The position numbers and the translations under genes are program-made. From Annona cherimola (taxonomy: Eukaryota; Streptophyta; Magnoliopsida; Magnoliales; Annonaceae), in the NCBI GenBank assembly GCA_030490835.1, contig CM059971.1, positions 56,344,012 through 56,408,011 on the forward strand: a stretch of 64,000 bases of DNA. Reading direction: 5' to 3'. This document shows positions 48,687 through 60,834 of the stretch, one piece after another. Each line of letters starts with the position of its first letter. Within the stretch, counting starts at the first letter, position 1. The notes beneath the pieces are model-generated. The model worked only from the letters and a program-made list of their open reading frames with translations. It did no database searches and was not told where the DNA came from.

Positions 48687-49110
48687 GGCAAACCTATGAG
48701 AAGCCTTCCCCGTCGGAAAAAAAAAGAAGCAGTGGCATTGTGGTAATTTTACAGCGTAGGTATATTTGTTTAAAAACGTTAGAACGTTTGGTTTTTTGAT
48801 AAAATTTGTATTATATATATACAAAATCTCAATCTATTCCATTCATTTGCTAGATCAAGTACTAAAACATATGTAGATACAATTTTCATTATTTGACAAT
48901 TTCTAAAAATATTTGTGTATAAAAATTATTTTTTAATAAGATTTCATTATAATTGGTAAAGTTGAAAAATATAATTGTTATTAGGAGCTATGTTATATTA
49001 TTTAAAGTTAACGTAATTAAGGTATTCTCAAAATAACAATTTCTTTTATTTTTCTTTATTTTTTGAAAATTTATTAATACTTTTTTATTTTCTGAATATA
49101 ACCAAATTTA

Positions 49111-49180
49111 ACTGCATCTAACTGTATCTAACTGCATCTAACAACATCTAACAACATTTAACCGCATCTAAACACATCTA
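49111..49180. repeat. 10-bp minisatellite, seven units
   Basis: Seven consecutive 10-bp units of the form ACYGCATCTA (variants ACTGTATCTA, ACAACATCTA, ACAACATTTA, AACACATCTA) with no length slippage. Confidence 0.92.
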
Positions 49181-49315
49181 ATTTTTGAAATTAATATGTT
49201 AATACTAATTTAACACCTGTAATATGATCCTAGATCCCTTATAAGATCATTTACACCTTAATTACGGAATTTGAAACTCAGATAATACGATTTAATGAAA
49301 TCACCTTAACCTAAT

Positions 49316-49396
49316 AGCGTCTAACCGCATTTAACAACATCTAACCGCATCAGTAAATTGCTCTAGTAAATTGCTACAGTAAATTGCTACAGTAAA
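49316..49396. repeat. Second 10-bp minisatellite block followed by a 13-bp triplicate
   Basis: Three further units of the same 10-bp motif (AACCGCATTT, AACAACATCT, AACCGCATC) are followed by three 13-bp units TAAATTGCTMYAG. Confidence 0.85.
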
Positions 49397-52300
49397 TACG
49401 TCCGATTACATGTTTATCTATAGGGTTTAACATATTGCGGCAAATGCCTAAATGAAAACCAAATTCACTTCTGGGCACACATTTGGGTTCCTTATTTACT
49501 ATAAATTTGCCCAATACTTTTCTTTTTTTAAATCTAGCGAATCTATGGAGTTAAGGCAAAAAGTGGACGAATTATAAAAGCTTAAAATTCTGATTGAATC
49601 TTTAATAAAAAAATATGAAAATTTTCAAAAACTTAATTGGCGTGCCTATGGAGGGATTTACTGGAATAGATCTGAGAAATATATATACCATAATTTTGAA
49701 CAAAAGATATTTGATTTTGCATCCCGTCAAATCAATAACCGATATTAAATTGCTATAGCCTTTTTTTGTTTTTCCGTCCATTCACACATTTCACTGTAAG
49801 GGTTCGTCACTTGCTGTAACTGCCCAAATGAACTCCAAATTCACTTTTAGTTACACATATGGGTTCCTTATTTAATATAGATTTACCCAATATTTTTCTT
49901 TTTGTGAATCTATCGAATCTATGGAGTTTGGGCAAAAAGTGGACGAATCGTAAAAGTTTAAAATTCTTATTGAATCTTTAATAAAATAGCATGAAAATTT
50001 TCAAAAAACCCACGGAGGGATTTACTGGAATAGATCTGAGAAATGTATGTATACCATAATTTTTAACAAAAGATATTAGAATTCATTTAGAGAACAGATA
50101 TTAAATTTAAACAAAATATACTAAATACATGACTGGACGGTGTGATGTGCTGCCGCCGAGTGGGTACCAACCTTGCCGCCGAACATAAATGGTCCATCCC
50201 ATTTACAGCAGAGCAGATCAGCTGTTGTTGACGCCAAGATTGATGACTTGCAGTGCGTTGGTATGAGCACTTGAAAATCCCGAACGACCATTACTCTACA
50301 CTGTCTTCTTCTTCCTTGCAGCGGATTCCCGAACAACCACCATCACAGTAGTTTCTTCTTCTTCCTTCTGGCAAATTTTCGTCTCACATCATCTGTTTCT
50401 TCCCAATGGCAGAAACAGCTTCACATCCGGCCCGTGAACAGTTACATCAGGGCAAGCTCCGATGGATTCTTCGGAAGAGGTATGAATTTCACTTTTTACG
50501 GACACAATGGAGAATAGTCATTTCGTTCCTATTTTTTATACCCGTAAAAATATGTTTGGTTGTAGATTATAATTGTAAATATTTGCCATAATTTAGTTTA
50601 TCTTGGATGAGCTCCACAAATGTTACACAGTGTTGGATTTTATTATTTGTGTATGACATGCTAATTAAACAGATGTCTGGTCTTACGGGGATGATATTGC
50701 CAATGATTAAAAACCACCAGTTTATTTATTTTTAAAAAACACCAGTTTATTTAAATATATATACATCTTTAAAATACGGTGAAATTAATTACAGTGAAAT
50801 GTTTCTATCTGACCAACTATTCCTTTACGGTGAAACACCATACTAATATTTCTTTACGATGATGTTTGATTTCTAACCAATTATTCTATTTAAAATAATT
50901 AGTTTAGAAAAATGATTAATGTTAGAATACGTAATAAAATCTTATAATATTAGTTTTAAGCTATAGTACTTTTATGAAATGAGGCCCATATAAATAATTA
51001 ATTTTGACGAAATTTAGTTTTTCGCTACATAACCTTAAATATAATATCTAAATTGGATTTTGCTTATTTATAGAAAAATGTAAAACTATCCAATAAAACT
51101 AGAATTTTCCTCATTTTAGTATTGCACAGATATTTTCAATTTAAAAATAATATGAGTTTAATAAAACTAATCATACATGATTAAATTTATAAATCAATTA
51201 TTTAAGAACCACCTTGGTAATAAATCATAGTTATCAATCATAGTTAAATTTATTAAAAGTGAAACATTACTAATGTAACCGTCTTATTAATTTTTGCAAG
51301 CCCTATATCAATCAGCTTTTAGCATGGTAATTGGTATGTATGAAAAAATAAATTTTTTTATTAAAAATGGGTTGAGAAAAGTAGTTAAGGATAAACATAA
51401 GATGTGTATAATCTTTCTTTTAAATTTATATTTTTACCGTATGTAAAAATTTAAAATTTTTATGATAAAATTGTATTCAATATAGTATAGAACGTTAATG
51501 GTGTATATACGAAGCAGATCCTGAAAATAAAATACTTTAAATGTAGAAAAATATTTGAAATGAATTTATTGTTATTATTATTGGTAATATTAACGAAGCA
51601 AAACAACGAATTTATGGCAATGCAAAATTTAACGTACTTCAAACCTTTCACGCATTTTTATTTATTTTAAATTTTTAAATATTTCATTTATATTCTCAAT
51701 GTTAAAATATTAATAGTGCAAGGGGTCTTTGAATGATACATACGCAGTTTAGGTGAAATTACACGAACATCTTTTAGTTTCACAAATTATAAATTATTTT
51801 GCAAGGTTTGTATGAATAAAATTGCCGTTACATCCCTTCCATTAACATTTCATGAACGACCATTACAATTCTAAAGAAACAATGAAACAAAAAACGACAA
51901 TTAAAATTTGATAATATATATTTCTCTTGAAAATATTTTTATTATAACCGCAATGGGAGTAATGGTCGTGTAAATGATCTTAATTATCATCCTATTTATA
52001 GGAAAATTCTATAAAACCCTGATGAAAATGACAAACTCACAATTTTAAGTAAACCTATTTTCAGAACTAGTACTCTATTTATTTTATTTTTTATTATTTT
52101 TACTCATAATGGAAATCCTTATGATATTATCTCACCACATGGCATTCTATTTTAGGACATTGAAAAAATGGTACGAGAACATGTTGAGCATGTCCAACGG
52201 AATGTCTGTCGAGTTGCGGTGAGAGAAAGTGTTCTTCAAATTTTTTCTACTAATTAAGGTATGATTTATCTAACTTTGAGTCATAGAATAGGAACTCGAG

Positions 52301-53810
52301 GCTCGGGTGAGATTTCTGCAACGTTCGAATGTACGTCGAGTACCTGCTAGCAAACTGCCTACTTCTGGGAATGATGAAGTAGGAATGTCTTCTGTTGTCA
52401 TGCATTTGGACGATTCGTTTGAAATGGTCTATGCGTGGGGCTTGAACGATTGTCGGCAGAAGCCTCCAATGATATATGCTTGGCTTAGTCGGAAGAGATC
52501 ATGGCTTGGACCGGTGATGAACATAGGAAAGGCATGTCTTGTAAAACTTTATCACATGTTTAAATTGATAAATAAAAATTAGACAACATCAAACTTCACT
52601 ATTAATGACATTTTGCAAGACCCAAATGAATTTAGACATCGCTCTCAAATAAAGATGAACCTAGCCTATGTGCCGGTAGAGAAGATGCTACTGCTAGAAT
52701 GGGTATTGGGAGACCCGAGATTGCATGCTGAGTATGTATTCAACTGGAAATGCGCTTGCAATGTTGATTCCAATTTTTTGAACTTTCGTTTCGCTAAAAT
52801 TTTGTCTTCATCTTGTTTTGGGCCAATTTTAAAATTCAGGGCAAGTGTTTTTAAGCTACAAATGACTCATGTTACTCAGAAGGATATGAAATATTTTGCA
52901 AGTAACGGTAATATTAATCCTAGTGTAAGTAACTCATGAGTCTGCCTTTGACAACATGGTAATTTAGTATTTTATTAATTACGTGTTATTTATCATACTT
53001 TTTCTTAATTTGTATCTATCGTCCTTGGCATGGTGACAGACTGTTGATGCATATACTATCATACAAAATTTTCATCAATGAGAGGGAATATCTGGTGTAC
53101 GACATCATTATTTCTCATCGTTTGTCGGTGTTAGTACTTCAACTCGGAATGTTCCCTTAGCATATATATTAGTTGAGATTATTAAATGACGCCACTATTT
53201 CATTTCCGTCCTATGCAGAGAAGACTGTTACAAGGGAAGCTAGACGATATTGATGTGGAATGGTCGGTGGAGATGCTTCAATATTGTGTCTTTGATGCAG
53301 AATGGTAGTTGAATACCCACACCGTGCCTAATTAGTTGACAGTTTTTGACACCGCTATGTGCACTGATTGTTCTAATGTCTTCTGAAACAGATGTTTATA
53401 CCAATTCAATATCATGATGGTAACTGGTTTGCATATGCGATAGATATGATACTTTGTGAAATACACTATATTGATGTCGTCGAAGAGTATAAGCAAATCA
53501 GGTTTATGGCTACTTACCAGCGAGTGGTAAGTCTTACGAATTGGTTGCTACATTTAGCAAATAGATATCATCGAACTCATTTTCTAGTTGATCCCCACTG
53601 TACAACTTAGTATGTTAATTTTTTTTTTGATGTGGACAATGAAGTTCGAGATGCATATACATTCCACATCGTTCACGATACTATTGAACTCATGAGTACA
53701 AGGTATGACTCTTAAGGTATTGCAATTTTTGGAATCAACATTGGTCGGCTAATGTGACAAATGTGTTTGTGCAGATGATGCGTACCAAGTGCTTGTCGTT
53801 AAGAGCACTG

Positions 53811-56092
53811 TGATCGCCAGTTTAATTAAAATTAACCGAAACACATTAAAGCTACCACTATACGGGTGATAGTGTAGAATAACGGTGAGTCGGGTCGAAT
53901 CCACAGAGAGGCGATGTAGTTTTGAATTATTTTTAAGAGAAAGAGAGGGTATAGAGAAGAGAGAGAAAGAGAAAGAGAGAAGAGAGAGGAAGAAGAGAGA
54001 AAAGATTTGAACATAAAAGAAATGGAGACAAGAAGCTAAAAGAAATTAGCTAACAACTTAATTAAAACTATTCTAAGAAAGCAATAAAAGCTATGAAATT
54101 TAACTATTAAAGCAGGAAAGAGAATTACATTAAATTTAATCTAAAAATTACAAAGCATAAAATAAAGCAGTAAATCTAATCTAAAAATTAAAACTATAAA
54201 TTAAAAAGCAAGAACTACGAGACACTACAAAGCATAATAAAATAAAATTTACATCACCCGAATATGGAGAGCAAAATCTCCACGTAATAGAAAACTTTAT
54301 TGCTTGGCCCCACCTCCTTGCTACGGGTCCCACAAGATGGGTCCCACCCAAGGAGAGAATTGTGGGGTATGGGGTCCCTTTCCTTGGGATGAGTGGAGGC
54401 ATTTTATAGTTGTGGGAGGGGCCCAATGACCGAACTGGCTTTCGATGTGGGATTCCCGCATTGCCTTCAACTGCAGCTGCCTTCTGCCGTTTCACCGTAG
54501 CTTCTTTCCTCTTGTCTTTCCTCTTCTATACTACAACCGTTGAAATTCTTCACGGCCAAAAATTGGTTGTGTGCTGATTGGAATTTTCGGTGGCCGTGAG
54601 TTTGGGACAGAGGCTTATGGAGATGTTGACTTTTTCGACTTGGAAATGGAGGCTGAGATTTCCTCTTGTTAGTCTCGGCTCATGATTTTAGCATTGCAGG
54701 ATTTTCTGGTTGGGTCTTTTGAGCTTTCAAGCTCACTGCCATGGATAGCTCGTGGTTGGAGAAGATGATGAGATAGGCAGGGACGGTGCTGCTGGCCGTT
54801 TTGGGGGCTGGCCGGATTTGGGGAAGATGGATTCGGTGGCTTCAGCTCGTCGCCGAGTGCCGTCTGGATAGCTCCCACTCTCGCCGCTATCGCCGTCTTC
54901 TTGGGAGATGACCGTAATAAAAACGTCTGCTGGTTTTGCAATGGTGGTGCTGAAATTTCTGGTTAAGCTTGGGCGGGTTGCTTGGTTTGCCGTAGAAATG
55001 GATGTTGCCGGAGATCGTGACGGAGAAGATGGCTGCCGCTGCTGGATTTGAGGCCGTTCGAATTTTCCGTTTCTGTTGCTCGATCGTGGCTGCCGTTTTG
55101 GGAAAAATGGATGGGGAAGATGGAGATGGGTACGGGCTGGACTTTTGGACGAGCTAAGCAGAGGAGGAGTTTGGGGATGGGTTTTCTGATGCCGCCGATG
55201 GGGAAGATGGAGTTGCTGCAATTGAGTTTGCAGTTGCCGAAGTTAGGTTTGAATCGATGGTTGATGGTTCTGGTTTGTCGGTCGGCCATGGGTTGCTGTC
55301 GGTTTTCTGGTTGGGGCTGAAAGGAGGTTGCCAGACGTTTGGAGGAAGTCTGCTGCTTCGTGAAAATGGAGTGCAGGATTTAATGGAAGCTGCCGATTTT
55401 GTCGTGGCTGTCGGATTGCTGGAATTAAAAGGGCACCGGTAGCATTTGCTTGATGACGATGAAATCTTCCCAACATGGCTGCCAATTGAGTTTTGCTGTT
55501 GCCGTAAAAATGGGTGCTGGTCGCTTTGGGGAAGATGGACGTCATTGCTGAATTTTCTGCCGTGAATGGGTTTGCAGGCACGGATGGATTTGGGGAAGAT
55601 GGAGCACCGTTTTGGTGCTCCGGCGCTGCACCTGTAGTGATGCAAATGCAACAGATGAAAATGGATTTAAAAAATGTAATTAGTCTGGCTAAATAATTTT
55701 AATAATCTTCATAAATGTTCTTAATTTAATTTTTAATTTCTTTTCTTTTGCAGTTAATTCATTTTATCTAAAAATTATATAATGAAATACTTTGTACCCA
55801 TATTTTAAAATATAATTGTAATTATATATTAATGATTTTTCTAATTAAATGATTTCGTAGATTTGCCCAAATTATATTAATGAGCCAATACGCATTTCAA
55901 CGTTAAAATCTTCTAGGGGATTAAGTCATGATTTTATATTTTTAAGAATATTGCAAAATGACCCGTTTTATAGCAAAATTAAAGATTCTGTCAAAAATAT
56001 GATTTTTATGAAATTTCACTTAAAACATGCATTTAATTATCATTTTAATATTTAATTGTGTGAATTTAACATGGAATTAAATGAAAATTTTC
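53811..56092. mobile_element. Probable insertion inside the plus-strand Ulp1-like gene
   Basis: The Ulp1-like coding sequence stops at TKCLSLRAL (about 53808) and resumes at TYQQRRLRIRYYHHY (56093). The block between has a different character: a GA-rich run at 53938-54003, then a G+C-richer part (54300-55650) with recurring GGGGAAGATGGA and TGCCGTTTTGGGAAAAATGG phrases, then an AT-rich tail. Long readings on both strands in 54700-55650 are low-complexity (Ser/Pro/Asn) with no domain. It may be a LARD-type or other non-coding retroelement; I could not find its terminal repeats. Confidence 0.5.
53938..54003. repeat. GA-rich microsatellite
   Basis: An almost pure purine run of GA/GAA units about 65 bp long. 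Confidence 0.85.
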
Positions 56093-57021
56093 AGACTTAT
56101 CAGCAGAGAAGACTCCGGATTAGATATTATCACCATTATAGAGCATTACACCGGGCCAGCCTCAGTAAGTTCAATAAGGTATATTTAGTCATCTCTGTTA
56201 AACTTAAAAAGGGGAAAATTCATAGCCTCATATACATTTTAATATGGGCTGTAAATATCATTTGTGGCATTTTGTTACACAGATAATCACCGAAAGCTAT
56301 AAGAAGCATATTGCATGCACACTCCTCACTGATAGGTTTAATACGCTTGCACAAGACAATTATCATCATGCGACCCATTGGTTTAACAAAGAGCTACAAT
56401 TGAAGAAATGAGTAATTTGCACCCTTATTGTACTTGGATTAAACAACATTTTATTTTTAGGAATGCTCATGTAAGTATGTGATTGGTATGCTTAGATGAA
56501 AACCATACATAGCCCTTTATTGATTCTTTTTCACATCCGTGTTTAAGTAAGGACTTGCTACGTTGAATGATTAACCATTTTCACTATTATATGGGGAATC
56601 TATGACATACATGAATGTTACAAATCTGAAATCTTAATTTCCAACTCCATTTCATTTGGATAAATACATAATATTCATGGCATTTACATCTGTGTGGTTA
56701 TGAACAAAAAATGAGGACCACCATGATGGAATCAACTATACATAAATGATACAAGGAAACTAACCCAAAAGAGTTGATTCCAACTGAAATTTCTGGTGCA
56801 ACCCTTTCATTTAGTCATGTACAATGCTACCCAATCAGTTTTGTAGAATGTATGTGTTTTTGAATGCTTTCCGTTGTATAGTCTTGAAATTATCATTCAA
56901 ACTATTGTTAAGTATAAACGATGCAAATTATCGTCGCCATTTAGCAATCTATCCCTGTAATGCATATGGTTATTATAGTAAATAGAGCCATAAACCAACC
57001 GTAACATTCATATGAAAAGAT

Positions 57022-60000
57022 TCAGAATCGTACAGATCTATATTTTAGAGTCTTTTTAGGAACAAATGAGAACATATTGCACAACATATGCACACCACAG
57101 TCGACCCTATCATGTAATTCAATCATATAATGTTTAGAGCATCCAGAAACATTGAACGCTATTATGTGTAAGAAAGTTTAAGTATCATCATACCCGTTGC
57201 CAACTTGCAATCCATTTGCCAGCTTAACATCCCACGACGACACTGCCTTCGTCTCACCGATATGGTGATAATAATCCTCTATTGCGGATGCCTGAATGTG
57301 TTTACACATAATAGAAAAATTTAGTATGCAATGAAAACAAAAATAGGTTATGGTGATTGTACTATACCTACCACTTCATTCTTAATAACCTTTATCCCAT
57401 AATCTCCACCCGTTGACATTGAGTCTAACAAAAAAATTTTTCCGCAGACCGTGTCAATGGCACAAGTGAACCAATGATCGCCTCTGCATATTGGTACAAA
57501 AATCTATATCAATGTGGATAAGATATCATTAGGAAACTTTCAAAGTGTAAACGAAACATAGATGCGGACCAGTCCAATCGGAAAATTCAAATACTTTACC
57601 CATCCTGCATTCCCACATGACATTTTATCCGCTCGGGATCATATATATAATTTGGAGCAACTGGATCGCGCATGAGATATAGCTACATAACACAAAATAG
57701 AATGATAAAATTATAGATATTAGCAACTAGTGAGAATTGATTTAAAAATAATGAAATGATATGAAATGACTTACGGAGAATATAGAGTCAAAGTAAAATC
57801 TAATCACACCAATTGTTGTATGTAGCTGCTGCATGTGGTACAACATTATCAATGTGTCTACAATCTACATGCACATTCAGAAGATGACAAGTTAAATCCT
57901 ATTATATTCAGCATGAATGAGGAACCGACATATCCATAATTCTACGTACAGGCGCTTGCACTCTCTCTCCTGGAGCAAGCGACAGGAACAAATCTCTCGT
58001 CAAGGTTATGCCTTCGCATTGGAACAGGATTTCACTTTATAGATAAACATGCAAGTCATGGCACACCTCATTAAATGTAATATACCATTAATATCTAGCT
58101 GTGTAGAGCTTAAAACATGCCAGTCTTTGAGAAAAGAATGGGTAAGCCAACTCACTCTTTCAGTAGGGATCTACAAAATGCAAATGTGACAATTGTGTCT
58201 TCAATGTCTGTTAATCGCCTCAACTCAAATTTCGCATCTTGTCGATTGCAACATTTTCCTAAATTCTATGATATGCAAGAGAAATTCTACAAGTGTATAT
58301 TCACTTAAAAACTAGTCCATTGATATAGTAATTGAATATAAGAAAAATGGAAATTTACCATCCAAACACCGCAAGACGGAGAATAAATAACATGCAAGTA
58401 CATGGTGCAGTCATGGAAACCATAAAGGAATCAAAAGCTAGAAAATCTAATTCCCAACTGCTCTAGCTTCTGAAGCAGCCACCAACAGTCGAGTATGCCA
58501 TCTAAGTGCAATTGGCTTCCCTCTCTTAGATGTTGTTTCGTAAGGAGATTTCAGCACTCTATAGGTCTTTATATTTCGACTCCCTCGCCTGACCGTAGCA
58601 GCAATGTCTGCGGGTTCCACAAACTGTGCTGCATCATCGGGAGTAGTGATATCTTCCTGAACACCTCCACTCGATTTCGTTGGTTCAAGGCTCCCTTGTA
58701 CGTTCACTGAAACCAACTGAGGCCTTCTACACCAACCTGGTATTAGATTTTGAAATTTTGTTGGCATTTGCTACTTGTAACACATGAAGATATGGTTATT
58801 GAAATGAGGAAACTACCATCAATTACTGTTAAATCTGTTATGTTCCCATGGGTGACGCCATGCATCTCCCTGCGTTCCAATTTCTGGATAGTACTCTCGA
58901 GTGCCTAAACAAATAATTATTCCACTAATTATCATTCAAGTACATGACTCATTCAGAAAAAAATTCAGATTATATTCGAAAAATGATCTACCTGGATTTA
59001 TGATTCTAATGATTTAATCACAAATTGCGACTCTTCCAGCATTTGTCTTAATACCTGAAAAAAACATAAACCCACAGTAGTTAGCATTAATGGTTGCCAT
59101 ATTTTGTCGGTTGCGAGTCATATTAGTATCTACAGTTGGCAGACATTTTACTTTTCTATATCAAAGTAGTAGATGGTGCAAATTACCCTCAATTCGGCCT
59201 TTTGTGCTTCGTTCTCCTTGATTAACTGATTGTTCTCAGAGGGTGCAATTCCTTCTTCCTGGCCACGTCGGCTACCTTGAACATTAGTATATGCGTAGTC
59301 CATATTTGTTGGACTAGAAGAGGTAGTGTGATCGCGTGGGCCATGTAGTACGACTTCCCATACTGACCCACCACGGATCTGCCCAACATCATCATAGATT
59401 CTGTACCTGGAAAGCAATGAGAAATACATCAGACAAGTTCTTAGGGTCATCCTTATCGCAAGTACTAATGAGCAAATTTACCTGCATTTGTTCAATGCCT
59501 GTCTTGTCCCATTACCGTCCAATCTCAAGCAAGCTTGAGAGGTCCAGTTCTTAACGAGCGGTACACTAAGATGCATCTTGGAGAGATCTACAACATTGTT
59601 CTGCAAGAGCTCCAAGAACCAAATCTGTAAAAAGAGAAATATTCGTTACAAAGAAGAGTAAAATTTATGTGAAATATAATATTCAAAATCGTTACCTGTA
59701 CTAAGACCGTGCATCCTCCGATTAACTTCCATCTTTTCGTGTGATACAGCGAGAACGACTTCTTGCACATGTCCACCACATGCGTAGCCGAATCAAAATC
59801 CCTAATCCTTTGAATATCGAGTACATGCTGTAGGTAGACATCCTCCATTTTCTCCATCGTCGTTGGACATAACACAGTGGAGAGCGCATATAATGCGAAT
59901 GATTGGCGCCATTTCAAGTCCTCTCCACCGATAACCAGGTTTTTCTGAACCTCTGAAGCAAGTACACTGTTTCCTTTGCCCAATTGCAATTGCATACGCA

Positions 60001-60448
60001 GCTGATCCGTGCTATGCTCGTCCAACACTGGGAAGACGTTCACACCTCCAATTGAAAGTCCCAAAATGAGATTAGCATTGCGTGTAGTAAACTCCAACCT
60101 CTTGCCTGCGATGTGGAACGCTTCGTCACTCTCATCCCATTGTTGTGCTAGCCACTTAATGAGCCTAAGTTGTAGAGAACGTACTTTCATCGACAGCAAA
60201 CCTCTAAAATCCATTTCAAAAACAGCCTCTCGCTGGCTTGCACTCAATGTAGCGCAATAATCCACAAACTTCCGTACAACGTACACTGATTGCTCTTTTA
60301 CTTTGTTGGTGGGGTTTCCCGGGCTACTACATTTCCGTGATGTGCTTGGAGCATCGGCATGGGAGGAATGGATAGATTGAGTGGCATCATCCATTTGAGG
60401 CTCCGGCAGCTTATCCACACCGTCTACTACCATCGGATCCAACTGCAA
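57022..60448 (-). CDS. Ulp1-like (C48) cysteine protease gene of a Mutator-type element, one in-frame stop
   Basis: Predicted exons (minus): 60448-59696, 59624-59482, 59406-59187, 59054-58992, 58904-58817, 58736 to about 58447, 58258-58156, 58034-57950, 57864-57775, 57682-57600, 57503-57372, 57291-57194 and 57106-57022. Exon 1 (251 codons) carries the N-terminal domain seen in plant transposon-borne Ulp1 proteins (FRGLLSMKVRSLQLRLIKWL, NLILGLSIGG). A Glu-rich coiled region follows. The peptidase core has GDHWFTCAID (His), FLLDS (Asp) and GVDCGVHML (Cys): an intact triad. Family members cleave SUMO-like conjugates; the function of those in transposons is unclear. Odd points: exon 4 has an in-frame TAA at 58998-59000, the 58447-58258 join is unresolved, and the 57600/57503 junction is out of phase. 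It may be recently dead or mis-modelled. Confidence 0.75.
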
Positions 60449-60834
60449 ACCAAAAAATTACATTGCCAACGTTGGTCAGTTACTAAAAGTACACATTAGA
60501 TAAAATATTGATGGGTATGAATTATTAAAGTACCAAGTAGGAACGATAACAAACCAAAAAATTAATAAGATTTCATACGAGAGCGCCAAAAATGACAAAG
60601 GGAAGCATGTACTCATCTGAAAAACACTATAGAATACGTCAATCACATGGCATTAGAACTATTGCACAGTCTTAAGGCCGTTTTACATTATGCTCACATA
60701 ACAACCAACATGACACTCTTATATTAAAACAAATGCACACAAGAGAACACATAATTCTTATGCGAATGTGGACCTTCATACATCCATAGATGAAACACGT
60801 CAAATCACTCGGTTCGGCGATTCTTTCTCTTTAT
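60449..60834. other. Short spacer between the FAR1-type transposase and the Ulp1-like gene
   Basis: About 390 bp, AT-rich, with no coding signal. It would hold the 3' end of the FAR1-type gene and the promoter of the Ulp1-like gene. Confidence 0.5.

Larger units (their letters stand above)
48695..50400. other. AT-rich stretch with minisatellites and a long direct repeat
   Basis: No gene is seen. A direct repeat pair is readable: about 49490-49715 and 49855-50075 share CAAAAAGTGGACGAAT, AAAATTCTxATTGAATCTTTAATAAAA and GGAGGGATTTACTGGAATAG. The spacing is about 367 bp. The minisatellites are listed separately. Confidence 0.65.
50406..56411 (+). pseudogene. Ulp1-like (C48) cysteine protease gene, transposon-type, decayed and interrupted
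   Basis: Exon-like blocks with GT-AG borders follow each other: 50406-50480 (MAETASHPAREQL), 52156-52219, 52293-52531, 52587-52730, 52838-52924, 53039-53130, 53220-53307, 53392-53526 and on to 53610, 53627-53702, then 56093-56183 and 56283-56409. TVDAYTIIQNFHQ, stop, EGISGVRHHYFS and MFIPIQYHDGNWFAYAIDM align with the matching exons of the minus-strand gene at 57022-60448. The catalytic His is Asn here (GNWF for DHWF), the following Asp is kept (YIDV), an in-frame TGA lies in the 53039 exon, and the exon with the catalytic Cys is missing where a 2.3-kb block intervenes. The N-terminal domain of the minus-strand gene is absent. Such genes travel with Mutator-like elements in plants. Start and early exons are tentative. 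Confidence 0.68.

Noticed and set aside
54733..55651. Protein-coding gene from the long minus-strand readings (108-165 codons)
   Set aside because: All are low-complexity and overlap in several frames and both strands. They come from a G+C-rich repetitive block with no domain.
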